A program made the translations under genes and the position numbers. Shown here one piece after another: positions 7,657-15,715 of a DNA stretch of 40,031 nt (the first letter of the stretch is position 1; every line of letters starts with the position of its first letter). The stretch spans positions 1-40,031 of the forward strand of contig NZ_DRFS01000007.1 of assembly GCF_011050415.1 (NCBI RefSeq). The letters are read 5' to 3'. This DNA is from Halomonas sp. GTDB taxonomy: Bacteria > Pseudomonadota > Gammaproteobacteria > Pseudomonadales > Halomonadaceae. Under the pieces are notes generated by a model that worked only from the letters and a program-made list of their open reading frames with translations, had not been told where the DNA came from and did no database searches.

Positions 7657-9537
7657 ATGGCACGCTCAAGCATCATTTCTCACCCGCTTTCTCGCCGGCA
7701 GGTCCTAAAAGGCGGCGCTGCCCTAGGAATAGGTTCCGCTGCCGCAATGGGATTAACCCCCGCCTGGGCAAACCCCTGGGGCCGCAGCAATGTCTACGCG
7801 CAGGGCGTTGAAGAAGGGCCCGAGGTATCGCTGGCGATCCGCCGTGAATCGTTGCCTATTGACGGACAAGAAGCCCAACCAATTACCATTAACGGTACCA
7901 GTCCTGGCCCGCTGATTCGTTTGAAAGAAGGTCAAGACGCCGTACTGCGTGTCACCAACCTGCTGGACGAGTCCACCTCCATCCACTGGCATGGTCTCAT
8001 TCTACCGCCGGAAATGGATGGTGTGCCTGGTGTCAGCTTTGCCGGTATCGCCCCTGGTGAAACCTTTACCTACCGCTTTCCCGTACGCCAAAACGGCACC
8101 TACTGGTATCACAGCCACTCCGGTATGCAGGAGCAGCTAGGCCATGCCGGGCCGCTGATTATCGACGCTGCCGAGCGTGAGCCTATCCGCTACGACCGTG
8201 AGCACGTATTGCTGCTCACCGACTGGACCTTTGAAGATCCCATGTCGGTGTTCCGTAATCTGAAAACGATGGAAGGGTACTACAACTTCCAAGAGCGCAC
8301 GATTGCTGACTTCTTTGCCGATGTTCGTAATAACGGTTTCTCTCAAACCGCCGAGATGCGCGGCATGTGGGCCAAAATGCGCATGAGCTCGAGGGATATC
8401 GCCGATGTTACCGGCAGTACTTACACTTACCTGCTAAACGGCCATTCCCCCCAGGAAAACTGGAATGCCCTGTTCAAAGCCGGTGAGCGGGTGCGGCTAC
8501 GCGTGATTAACGGGTCGGCGATGTCATACTTTGATGTACGTATACCTGGTTTGAAGATGACCGTCGTTGCTGCCGATGGCCAGCCAGTGCAACCCGTGCC
8601 TGTTGATGAGTTCCGTATTGGCGTGGCGGAAACGTACGATGTGCTTGTTTCACCAGAAGATGATCGAGCCTATACCATCTTCGCCGAAGCCATGGATCGG
8701 AGTGGCTACGCTCGCGCCACGCTAGCTCCACGTGAAGGCATGCAGGCGGAGATTCCTGAACGCCGTCAAATTGCAGACCGCGGTATGGAAGCCATGGGTG
8801 CCCACGGTATGGGCGGTATGGATCACTCCAACATGGCGGGGATGGATCACTCTGGCATGTCCAATATGCAAGGAATGGATCATTCCAACATGTCGGGCAT
8901 GGATCATTCAGGCATGTCGAATATGGAAGGCATGGATCATTCCAGCATGGCTGGGATGGATCACTCCGGTATGTCCAACATGCAAGGCATGGATCACTCT
9001 ACTATGGGGGGGATGGCAGCCGAGCAGGCCAAAATAGGCGCAAATGGTTTGCTTCTCGCCGGTGAAGCTCAGCCGGGCTCTCGCTATAACCAGGCGGGAA
9101 TCGGCATTGATCCTGACGAAAGACGCGTATTGGTTTACCGGGATCTCAAAGCGTTCACACCATGGCCTGATCGCCGTGAGCCAGGCCGTGAGCTTGAGCT
9201 GCACCTGACCGGCAATATGGAGCGTTATATGTGGTCGTTCGACGGTAAGAAGTTTAGCGAAGTGACGGGCCCTATTCATTTTGAGAAAGATGAGCGGCTG
9301 CGCCTAATTCTGATTAACGACACCATGATGGAGCATCCTATTCACCTCCACGGTATGTGGATGGAGCTAGAAAACGGCCAAGGGGAATTGATACCACGCA
9401 AACACACCCTAAATGTGAAGCCCGGTGAGCGCGTATCTGCGTTGATCACCGCAGATGCAGAGGGCAGTTGGGCGTTCCACTGCCACCTTCTCTATCACAT
9501 GGATGCTGGCATGTTCCGCGTTGTTCAAGTTTCTTAA
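7657..9537 (+). CDS. copA: Tat-exported multicopper oxidase CopA/PcoA
   Basis: 626 aa. A twin-arginine leader, SRRQVLKGG, at 12-20 shows folded export. Copper ligands of the three cupredoxin domains are all visible: HWHG at 110-113, HSH at 152-154, HPIHLHG near 560-566 and HCHLLYHMDAGM at 608-619 with the type 1 Cys, His and Met. Residues about 388-453 form a Met/His-rich insert made of three 19-aa repeats. The enzyme oxidises Cu+ to Cu2+ in the periplasm. It is followed 9 bp later by copB and driven by the TTCAG repeat at 7595. This is the PcoA-type CopA, not the ATPase of the same name. Confidence 0.92.
   Translation: MARSSIISHPLSRRQVLKGGAALGIGSAAAMGLTPAWANPWGRSNVYAQGVEEGPEVSLAIRRESLPIDGQEAQPITINGTSPGPLIRLKEGQDAVLRVTNLLDESTSIHWHGLILPPEMDGVPGVSFAGIAPGETFTYRFPVRQNGTYWYHSHSGMQEQLGHAGPLIIDAAEREPIRYDREHVLLLTDWTFEDPMSVFRNLKTMEGYYNFQERTIADFFADVRNNGFSQTAEMRGMWAKMRMSSRDIADVTGSTYTYLLNGHSPQENWNALFKAGERVRLRVINGSAMSYFDVRIPGLKMTVVAADGQPVQPVPVDEFRIGVAETYDVLVSPEDDRAYTIFAEAMDRSGYARATLAPREGMQAEIPERRQIADRGMEAMGAHGMGGMDHSNMAGMDHSGMSNMQGMDHSNMSGMDHSGMSNMEGMDHSSMAGMDHSGMSNMQGMDHSTMGGMAAEQAKIGANGLLLAGEAQPGSRYNQAGIGIDPDERRVLVYRDLKAFTPWPDRREPGRELELHLTGNMERYMWSFDGKKFSEVTGPIHFEKDERLRLILINDTMMEHPIHLHGMWMELENGQGELIPRKHTLNVKPGERVSALITADAEGSWAFHCHLLYHMDAGMFRVVQVS
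8818..9015 (+). repeat. 57-bp tandem repeats in copA encoding MDHSxM units
   Basis: Three 57-bp units begin at 8818, 8875 and 8932, with a partial fourth at 8989. Each encodes MDHS(N/S)M-x-GMDHSGMSNM-(Q/E)G. Silent differences between units show they are not very recent copies. They supply Met and His ligands to the oxidase. Confidence 0.9.
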
Positions 9538-9546
9538 GGAGGCAGT

Positions 9547-10317
9547 ATGAAAATTAAGCGCTACTTAACCCTCGCCAGCGCCGCCCTTGGCATGGCCGCC
9601 GCCACGACCGCTCAAGCCGAAGATGGCTATGCGGCACCAGACAGTTGGCCAGCGCCCACTGAGGAACATAATATGGGTATGGCACTGTTTGATCGGCTCG
9701 AATATAGCGTGCCTGATAAAGGCCCAGAAGCCGTGGTATGGGACTTTCAAGGTTGGTACGGCGGCGATATCAACCGCATTTACCTAAAGTCAGAAGGCAA
9801 AAATGTCCAGGGCGACGGCGAAGATGCTGAGTTTGAGTCTTTGGAACTACTCTATAGTCGTTTAGTGGCTGATTTTTGGGAGTTACAGGGGGGGATCGGT
9901 TATCAAGGCGGTGTTTTCTCCGATGATCACGCCGAACGCACCTATGGGGTTGTCGGCCTGCAAGGCATAATGCCCTACGGCATTGAAACCGACGTGGCAT
10001 TACGAGTGAGTGAAGATGGCGACGTGGCCGCCAGTTTTGAAGGCGAATACGACCTGCGCCTCACCCAGCGGCTTTATTTACAGCCCCGCACCGAAATTGC
10101 CGTTGCTGCTAGCGAAGTCGAGGAGTTTGGGGTGGGCCAAGGGCTAAACTCCGTGCGTGTGGGTATGCGTCTAGGTTATGAGGTGACCCGCCGCTTCGCT
10201 CCATACGTGGGTGCTTACTGGGTAAAAGAGTATGGCGATACCGCTGACCTTTCTCGTGCTGGCGGGAATAATACCGAAGATACCGGCGTGGTGGCAGGTG
10301 TCAGGTTAATGTTTTAA
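9547..10317 (+). CDS. copB: Outer-membrane copper resistance protein CopB/PcoB
   Basis: 256 aa, RBS AAGGAGG before the ATG. The signal peptide ends TTAQA. The mature protein is a beta-barrel: YAAPDSWPAPTEEHNMGMALFDRLEY, then alternating strands and a terminal strand ending in Phe (GVVAGVRLMF), the usual signal for outer-membrane assembly. CopB binds copper and pairs with CopA. The short Met/His-rich N-terminal region seen in some homologues is reduced here to HNMGM. Ends in a strong terminator at 10341. Confidence 0.88.
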   Translation: MKIKRYLTLASAALGMAAATTAQAEDGYAAPDSWPAPTEEHNMGMALFDRLEYSVPDKGPEAVVWDFQGWYGGDINRIYLKSEGKNVQGDGEDAEFESLELLYSRLVADFWELQGGIGYQGGVFSDDHAERTYGVVGLQGIMPYGIETDVALRVSEDGDVAASFEGEYDLRLTQRLYLQPRTEIAVAASEVEEFGVGQGLNSVRVGMRLGYEVTRRFAPYVGAYWVKEYGDTADLSRAGGNNTEDTGVVAGVRLMF

Positions 10318-10340
10318 ATCGTTAAGCACTCTATAACTTG

Positions 10341-10367
10341 CGCCACCGAAAGGTGGCGTTTTTTTTT
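10341..10367 (+). terminator. Rho-independent terminator after copB
   Basis: Perfect 7-bp stem CGCCACC / GGTGGCG with loop GAAA, followed by nine T. Confidence 0.92.
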
Positions 10368-10384
10368 GCTAATAAACCACTAAA

Positions 10385-10416
10385 TTCAGCTTCAATTCAT
10401 ACTCTAAGGTTATTAT
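10385..10416 (+). promoter_or_regulatory. TTCAG/TTCAT direct-repeat operator, copy d
   Basis: TTCAG at 10385-10389 and TTCAT at 10396-10400, then TATTAT at 10411-10416 after 10 bp. It precedes the 138-aa secreted protein gene. Confidence 0.6.
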
Positions 10417-10448
10417 TAAATTGTAAATAACCAGCGGAGTAAACCACC

Positions 10449-10865
10449 ATGAAAATTAAAGCAATTGTTTTTAGTGCAGTAGTAGCAAGTATCCTCTCTA
10501 CACCTGTATTAGCGAGCTTAGGCAATACAACACAGAATCTTCCCTTACTAGAAAGAGGCGTATCTTCTACACAGATGCTTGCCCAGGGGCAACCTAAGCG
10601 TTTCAATATTAACATTGAACAAGCGACTACACTGAAAGTAGTGAGTGAGCACTTTCCAGGATTTACCAGCACTGGCAACCGCATTTCAGCTGTTCTTTAT
10701 AATGAGGCGGGACAGCAGGTAGCAGAAGCTTCCAGCCCACGGGGGCACTTCGAACTTATTCGTCAGCTGCAACCTGGAAATTATCAGCTTGAGGTGAGTG
10801 GTAGCTCATTGGGAGGTAATAACCAAAGTGACAGTAACCGTTATGAACTACATGTCGCCTATTGA
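10449..10865 (+). CDS. Small secreted protein of unknown function, likely copper-regulated
   Basis: 138 aa with a clear signal peptide (AIVFSAVVASILSTPVLA). The mature part is predicted beta-rich: PKRFNINIEQATTLKVVSE, RISAVLYNEAGQQVAEA and LQPGNYQLEVSGSS resemble the jelly-roll of bacterial pre-peptidase C-terminal domains, but I cannot place it in a named family. It has no Cys and few His, so it is an unlikely metal store. It is a single-gene unit with its own TTCAG repeat promoter and terminator. Confidence 0.8.
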   Translation: MKIKAIVFSAVVASILSTPVLASLGNTTQNLPLLERGVSSTQMLAQGQPKRFNINIEQATTLKVVSEHFPGFTSTGNRISAVLYNEAGQQVAEASSPRGHFELIRQLQPGNYQLEVSGSSLGGNNQSDSNRYELHVAY

Positions 10866-10892
10866 TATCCTTTAGTCTTGACATGAATTAAG

Positions 10893-10919
10893 AAGGTCAG
10901 CCATGAGCTGACCTTTTTT
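10893..10919 (+). terminator. Rho-independent terminator after the 138-aa gene
   Basis: 9-bp stem AAGGTCAGC / GCTGACCTT with loop CATGA and a T-run. Confidence 0.9.
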
Positions 10920-10947
10920 ATGAAAAACTAGTATCTCGGCAAACAAA

Positions 10948-10985
10948 TTCAGCTTTAATTCAGGAATTTTCGCTAACTTTATAGT
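10948..10985 (+). promoter_or_regulatory. TTCAG direct-repeat operator, copy e
   Basis: TTCAG at 10948-10952 and 10959-10963. TAACTT lies 10 bp later, and a better -10, TATAGT, at 10980. It precedes the interrupted porin gene. Confidence 0.62.
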
Positions 10986-11031
10986 GCCGCAATCGGCGTA
11001 ATAACAAGACAATTCATAAAGAGGTGTCATC

Positions 11032-12204
11032 ATGTGGAATAACAAGAAGATTCCCTTGGTCAGCATGACGGTTATGGCCTTGGCAATCGGCTCGACGTAT
11101 GTTTCGGCCCTGGAAACCCAAGTGGGAGAGACCACCGTGGGGCTTTATGGCTACGCCAGGCTGAACATGGCTTATAACTTCGATCGGGATGCCGGATCGG
11201 CTAACGAAGGTTATTTTGCTGAAGTCGCTGGATCGGAAGATGAGGGGGATGTTGGGGATCAGTTTCAGATGTCTGCAACACAGAGCCGTATCGGCTTTCG
11301 GACCAGTACGCCTGTCGAGGGGAGTACGCTTGACACCGTAATCGAAGGGGACTTCTGATCCTATAATGATGATAATTCGCGCTTCAGATTACGGCATGCC
11401 TATGGTTCCTGGAATGGGATCCTTGCCGGACAGACCTGGTCGAATTACAACACCTTCGTCGCCGCCACGCCCACACTGGATTTCCTCGGCACGGCGGGAA
11501 GCAATGGCTATGGGTCGCGCCTAGCCCAGTTGCGCTACACCATGGGAGGATTCTCGATAGCTGCGGAGGATCCAAAGGCACAGCTGGCGGAGAACATCGA
11601 TGGCTCCGTGCCAGAAGATGATTTGCTACCGGATAATGACGATGCCGTATCATCGATGCCCGCGTTGAGCCTGCGCTATGAAGATAGTATGGGTGACTTT
11701 TCCTACTCAATCGCCGGCATCGCCCGGCAGCTGAAGTACGATACCGGAAGCGAAAAGGATACGGAAATGGGCTATGGGGCCTTCGCCGCAGGTGCCTACC
11801 ATGCCGGACCGGTGACCTTGAGAGCGATCGTGAACGCCAGCGAGGGGGCGAACAGTTACCTCTATCTGTCTGGCGATTACTTCAACGGTGCCGATGCCTA
11901 CGTCGATACCAACGGTAAGCTGCAAACGCTATCTGGCGATGGCGGAGCCCTTGGTCTTTCTTATCAAATATCACCACAGTATTCACTGAACGCGTCCCAT
12001 GGCTATACCGATGTCGAATTGGGCGACCCTACCGTAGGTGGGAATGCAGGTAGAAAGAACAAGAATACATTTCTTAATCTGATGTGGACTCCCAACGAAC
12101 GCTTGATGTACGGAATTGAGTACGGCTATTTCGAAACGGAGTTGGCCGATGGCCGTGAAGAAGATGCGAGCCGTGTGATGGTGGCTGCCCAGTATAGTTT
12201 CTAG
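11032..12204 (+). pseudogene. DcaP-like outer-membrane porin interrupted by one in-frame TGA
   Basis: One continuous frame of 391 codons is broken only by TGA at 11356-11358 (codon 109), in the context VIEGDF-stop-SYNDDNSRFRLRHAYGSW. The N-terminal part has a signal peptide (TVMALAIGSTYVSA) and the start of a barrel (VGLYGYARLNMAY, SRIGFRTSTP). The rest runs to a terminal Phe (VMVAAQYSF). RBS, TTCAG repeat and terminator are all intact. The single stop could be a recent mutation, a read error or weak readthrough; selenocysteine is unlikely. If TGA was TGG, the product would be a full-length porin. Confidence 0.8.
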
Positions 12205-12245
12205 GGTGAGTTAGTAGCATAGCAGAGAAGCTGTTTTGATCGATT

Positions 12246-12271
12246 GCTTGGGCGTATGCCCAAGCTTTTTT
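12246..12271 (+). terminator. Rho-independent terminator after the porin
   Basis: 8-bp perfect stem GCTTGGGC / GCCCAAGC with loop GTAT and six T. Confidence 0.9.
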
Positions 12272-12284
12272 ATGGTTCTTCGTC

Positions 12285-12566
12285 ACTTCATGTGGGGCCT
12301 GATCGAACAGGCGACCCACAATACCACTGTCACTAAACTGAATAAGAAAGATCAGTCGCGTCGGGAACACTTTTGATGACCAAATCGATACAGATGAAGT
12401 CGCGCATGGCCTGGCTGTCATAGATGGCATCTTCAAGCGCTTCGTCGACCAGTGCATACCATTGCTGAAGGAAGTAGATCCGCAACATCTGTCCCAGGAA
12501 CCGTTCCCGGCGGGTGACCTTCTTATTGTTCTGGTGCTCAGCCTGAGCAAACGAGATCTGTTTCAT
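12285..12566 (-). pseudogene. IS5-family transposase relic
   Basis: The start MKQISFAQAEHQNNKK and TRRERFLGQM match the N-terminus of IS5-type transposases. The next block, MLRIYFLQQWYALVDEALEDA, normally lies some 30 residues later, so an internal deletion fused them. The frame then stops after DATDLSYSV, and traces such as GRLFDQ continue in another frame. No DDE catalytic region or terminal repeats are recognisable, so the element is dead. Confidence 0.75.
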
Positions 12567-12765
12567 CGAGAACTCTGGCGGGTAGTGGAAAACTGTATTT
12601 TGCCCTGCCGGTGGCACTTAGGCAGCAACGGTCGTATTTATGCAGTGTTTCCTTAAAAGAGGCTCGCAGTAGGCTTGCTTCTACTAGAGTTTATTTCAAA
12701 ATAATTACCTCAATAATTTGAAAGCCTGAGTTAAAGCAAATGAATTTCTCCATAGAAGTTCACGT

Positions 12766-12791
12766 CCAACCGGAGCGCTCGCCCCGGCTGG
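12766..12791 (-). terminator. Possible hairpin after the Csp3-like gene
   Basis: CCAACCGG and CCGGCTGG flank a 10-bp loop, 9 bp past the stop of the Cys-rich gene. There is no clear T-run, so termination is uncertain. Confidence 0.35.
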
Positions 12792-12799
12792 CTTAGAGC

Positions 12800-13129
12800 T
12801 TAGCTGGCCATTGCGGCACATTCTTCAGCGCAGCGGTGACAAGCTTGGGCACACTCTTGGCAGTGGGATGCATCATGTTTTTCACACTCATCACCACATT
12901 TCTTACAAATGTCGGCACATAGACGGCAGATCTCGTGCGCAAACTCACTTTCTTGTGCCATAAATGAGGCGGCTAACCGACAAATTTGAGCACATTGCAT
13001 GTTAAGGCGAATACATTCCGCCATCATTTTTACGTTGTCTTCTTTTAGACACTCAGTTGCACACTTGTCGCAATAAGCAGCGCATATGTGACAAGCTTCA
13101 ATGCAGTTTTCGTATTTTTTGAAGTCCAT
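12800..13129 (-). CDS. Csp3-like four-helix-bundle copper storage protein (DUF326)
   Basis: 109 aa with 19 Cys, mostly spaced CxxxC or CxxC along helices: positions 9, 13, 16, 20, 23, 27, 39, 46, 50, 68, 71, 75, 78, 82, 90, 93, 97, 100 and 104. This is the pattern of copper storage proteins, which load many Cu+ ions inside a four-helix bundle. There is no signal peptide, so it belongs with the cytosolic Csp3 type. RBS GGAG lies before the ATG. The upstream region holds operator copy f, but that points the other way. Confidence 0.88.
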   Translation of the reverse strand: MDFKKYENCIEACHICAAYCDKCATECLKEDNVKMMAECIRLNMQCAQICRLAASFMAQESEFAHEICRLCADICKKCGDECEKHDASHCQECAQACHRCAEECAAMAS

Positions 13130-13516
13130 CTCGGTTCTCCATTTATTAAATCAAATTTTATTTACCATAGTTCTTGCTTGGCATAATAAAGCTAGAACAA
13201 CCTAAAAGATAAATCAAGGAAAGGGAACCTGGTAACTAATCAAAAAATATAAAAATAAACCAGGTAGCTGTGCGTTACTTGCCGTAATTTTTATTATTCA
13301 GCTAGGATTCAGGAAGGCCTACTATAATAAATTTTTTGTCAAAAAAACACTGAAACGTTCGCTGCGCTTGTAAGTTACCTCGCCACGAGATCCTAATTAA
13401 AATTAATTAGGTGAAAGAACTAAATTAACAGTGAAAGAAATTAAGTTCTAAGCATTATAAAAATAATCTCCTTTTAGGAGACTAGCTCAGCCTAATAAGC
13501 TTCTTAAGGAGTCAGT
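13130..13516. other. Gene-free stretch with operator and inverted repeats
   Basis: AT-rich region. It holds the operator at 13297, a perfect inverted repeat CCTAATTAA-AA-TTAATTAGG at 13392-13411, and an imperfect pair AGAACTAAATT / AATTAAGTTCT just after it. No gene is seen. Confidence 0.5.
13297..13328 (+). promoter_or_regulatory. TTCAG direct-repeat operator and promoter, copy f (orphan)
   Basis: TTCAG at 13297-13301 and 13308-13312, then a perfect TATAAT at 13323-13328 after 10 bp. It is the best -10 of the seven, yet the gene it should drive is truncated. Confidence 0.68.
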
Positions 13517-13591
13517 ATGAAAAGTAATCTCTACTTCTCTGACGGCCTGGCTACCCCAGGGTCGCCAGGGAGGGAAAAAGGTCGACCATGA
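13517..13591 (+). pseudogene. Truncated gene start behind an orphan copper-type promoter
   Basis: AAGGAG and an ATG at 13517 start MKSNLYFSDG, then the frame runs into the tail of the minus-strand CcdA gene and stops after 24 codons. The RBS context (AAGGAGtCAGT-ATG) closely copies that of copB at 9547. I read it as the first codons of a lost gene cut by insertion of the next module, with the junction near 13540. Confidence 0.45.
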
Positions 13592-14273
13592 TACTGGAAA
13601 GCCGCGTCATGGTACCCGAGACGATGGCGATGCCCATCAGGATCACAACCGTGCCCGCCACGGGGCGAGCATAGGCGCTCCACCTTCCTAGGCTTTGCCG
13701 ATGCAGAGCGAATCGGTTAATCAGTAAAGTGCTGGCAAGAAAAGGTAGCGCTAGGCCAGCCGAGTAGGCACTGAGATATATCATTCCAGCCTGGGCACTA
13801 GCAGCATTGGACGTGGCCATCAAGATGGCGCCCAGGATGGGGCCGATACAGGGCGTCCAGCCGATGGCAAAAGATACCCCGAACACAGTAGCCGAAAGCG
13901 GAGAGCCACCCTGGACATTGGGGGTGAACTGAAAGGTACGCTGGAAAAGCGGCAATCGGAACACGCCGGTCATGAAGAGGCCCAGCACGATCACCGCCGA
14001 GCCGGCAACCCAGTTGAATTCTTGGCGATACCCTCGCATCAGTTGCCCGATACTACTGGCGCCGAGCCCGAGTAGGATGAACACGATGCTGAAGCCGAAG
14101 ACGAAGAAGGCACTGAGGGTCAATGCCTCTAACCGCCTGTCGGCTTTACCGGCACTACCGCCTGTGACCACCGACAGGTAGGCCGGTAACAGGGGCAGCG
14201 TGCAGGGCGAGAAGAAGGAGACCAATCCGCCGATAAAGGCGCCGACCAAGCCGATGGAAGAGAGAGATTCCAA
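13551..14273 (-). CDS. CcdA/DsbD-type transmembrane thiol electron carrier (copy 1)
   Basis: 240 aa with six membrane segments. The redox pair of the family is present: Cys24 in FFSPCTLPLLP and Cys142 in GWTPCIGPILGA. CcdA-type proteins carry electrons from cytosolic thioredoxin to periplasmic thiol partners. The gene stands alone on the minus strand, divergent from a peroxiredoxin gene, under a MerR-type promoter (14372-14402). Likely partners nearby are the CcmG-like thioredoxin, DsbG and the nDsbD domain protein. Confidence 0.87.
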   Translation of the reverse strand: MESLSSIGLVGAFIGGLVSFFSPCTLPLLPAYLSVVTGGSAGKADRRLEALTLSAFFVFGFSIVFILLGLGASSIGQLMRGYRQEFNWVAGSAVIVLGLFMTGVFRLPLFQRTFQFTPNVQGGSPLSATVFGVSFAIGWTPCIGPILGAILMATSNAASAQAGMIYLSAYSAGLALPFLASTLLINRFALHRQSLGRWSAYARPVAGTVVILMGIAIVSGTMTRLSSIMVDLFPSLATLG

Positions 14274-14371
14274 TGTGTTATCGCAACTTAAGTTATGGAG
14301 ACGGCCAACAAGGGTATTGATACCAATCCCATGGTGCTACCTCCTATCATATCCATTTTAACGCCGTAAGA

Positions 14372-14402
14372 ATTTTAAGGCTTACAGCTGCTTTAAGGTC
14401 AA
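14372..14402 (-). promoter_or_regulatory. MerR-type promoter for the CcdA gene
   Basis: On the minus strand TTGACC is followed by a 19-bp spacer and TAAAAT. The spacer starts with the half-site CCTTAAAG; the opposing half is poorly kept (TGTAAGCC). A 19-bp spacer is diagnostic of MerR-family activation. Confidence 0.6.
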
Positions 14403-14457
14403 CCTTTATTGACAAATTATTTGTCTCCTATCGAATTGCAAATATTACACATCAGGC

Positions 14458-14488
14458 TTGACCTTAAAGTTGACTTCAAAGTTATGGT
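14458..14488 (+). promoter_or_regulatory. MerR-type promoter for the peroxiredoxin gene
   Basis: TTGACC at 14458, 19-bp spacer, TATGGT at 14483. The spacer contains CCTTAAAG-TTGA-CTTCAAAG, an 8-4-8 dyad with mismatches. The gene start is 32 bp downstream. Confidence 0.72.
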
Positions 14489-14520
14489 GGCTACTCAATG
14501 AATGACATGAGGACATTTCC

Positions 14521-15156
14521 ATGGCGCTACAACTGGGCGAGACAGCACCAAACTTCACGATCGAATCCACGCAAGGCACGGTCAACTTTCACCAATGGCT
14601 TGACGACAGCTGGGCGGTGCTGTTCTCGCACCCCGCTGATTTTACGCCAGTATGCACCACAGAACTGGGCGCGTTTGCCAAGCGAAAGAACGAATTCACC
14701 CAGCGGGGTGCCAAACTGGTTGGGGTTTCGGTGGATCCCCTCAGCTCTCACCACGACTGGGCGGGGGATATTGAACAGACTCAGGGCACGGCCCTGAACT
14801 ACCCCTTGCTGGCTGACGAAGATCAGGTGGTAGCGAAGCTTTATGGAATGATCCATCCCAAAGCCGACCCCAAACTGACGGTGCGTACGGTCTTCATCAT
14901 CGATTCTGACAAGAAAATTCGTCTCACTTTGACGTATCCACCCAGCACAGGACGTAATGTCGACGAGATACTGCGGGTTCTCGATTCGCTTCAGCTAACT
15001 GACAAGCACAAAGTGGCCACCCCCGTTGACTGGCAAAATGGTGACGATGTCATCATCTCGCCATCGCTATCGAATGATGACGCTAGGCAACACTTTCCCG
15101 AAGGCTGGAACACCAAGACGCCCTACCTTAGGGTCGTGCGCCAACCGGAGCAATAG
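14521..15156 (+). CDS. 1-Cys peroxiredoxin (Prx6 type)
   Basis: 211 aa. The active-site block HPADFTPVCTTELG places the peroxidatic Cys at residue 45. It is the only Cys in the protein, so there is no resolving Cys. The long C-terminal half (TVRTVFIIDSDKKIRLTLTYPPSTGRN) is typical of the Prx6 group. The enzyme reduces hydrogen and organic peroxides in the cytosol, which fits a copper-stress setting. It precedes a MerR regulator by about 70 bp and has a MerR-type promoter. Confidence 0.9.
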   Translation: MALQLGETAPNFTIESTQGTVNFHQWLDDSWAVLFSHPADFTPVCTTELGAFAKRKNEFTQRGAKLVGVSVDPLSSHHDWAGDIEQTQGTALNYPLLADEDQVVAKLYGMIHPKADPKLTVRTVFIIDSDKKIRLTLTYPPSTGRNVDEILRVLDSLQLTDKHKVATPVDWQNGDDVIISPSLSNDDARQHFPEGWNTKTPYLRVVRQPEQ

Positions 15157-15227
15157 GAGCCCCGACCGGTAGATTCGTTGAGTCAGGCTGCCAGAAGCTT
15201 GGATTAATAATGTCGTGAGGTAACGCT

Positions 15228-15635
15228 ATGCAAACACTAAGTATCGGCGAGCTTGCCGAACGAAGCGGGGTCGCTAGCCAGGCGATTCGATTCTACGAAA
15301 AAGAGAGACTTATGCCTCCTCCGAGGAGGACCGATGCCAACTATCGGCGTTACCCACTGGAAGCTGTGGATCGGTTGCAGTTTATCGTCCATGCCAAGCA
15401 GTGGGGCTTCACGCTACAAGAGATTCGGGAGCTGTTAATGCTTCAGGATGCTAATGGCGACCGGGCGCAAGCTAAACGCATCGCCAGCGAGAAGCTGCAC
15501 AAGGTGCGAGAGCAGATCAAACATCTCACGCGGATTGAAGCCGTATTATCGAAAACATTGAGTGAGTGTGCAGGCGAAGGGCCTATGCAGGAAGGCTGCC
15601 CGATTGTTGAAGCTATCGCTGAGCAGACTGAATGA
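15228..15635 (+). CDS. MerR-family metal-responsive regulator (copy 1)
   Basis: 135 aa. The helix-turn-helix starts SIGELAERSGVASQAIRFYEKERLMPPPRR, followed by YRRYPLEAVDRLQFI. The long dimer helix contains REQIKHLTRIEAVLSKTLSEC. The metal loop is C-AGEGPMQEG-CPIVEAI, two Cys nine residues apart. The Cys that divalent sensors carry at the start of the dimer helix appears absent, which points to a monovalent or other ligand set. Probably controls the TTGACC-19-TATGGT promoter of the peroxiredoxin and the Cu ATPase downstream. Confidence 0.85.
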   Translation: MQTLSIGELAERSGVASQAIRFYEKERLMPPPRRTDANYRRYPLEAVDRLQFIVHAKQWGFTLQEIRELLMLQDANGDRAQAKRIASEKLHKVREQIKHLTRIEAVLSKTLSECAGEGPMQEGCPIVEAIAEQTE

Positions 15636-15715
15636 TCGGGCATTTTCTCGATAGCGAACATGGGAATCAAGTTTGCCTACCGGGTCGTCGATAAATTAAC
15701 AGGGAGATCGTCATT

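Noticed and set aside
8818..9015. CRISPR-like array
   Set aside because: The regular 57-bp units are in frame within copA and have no unique spacers.
8908..9279. His-rich minus-strand frame within copA
   Set aside because: Antisense shadow of the MDHSxM repeats; copA has all copper ligands and a Tat leader.
11356..11358. Selenocysteine codon in the porin
   Set aside because: Outer-membrane porins are not selenoproteins and no SECIS-like hairpin is evident right after the TGA; a nonsense change is simpler.
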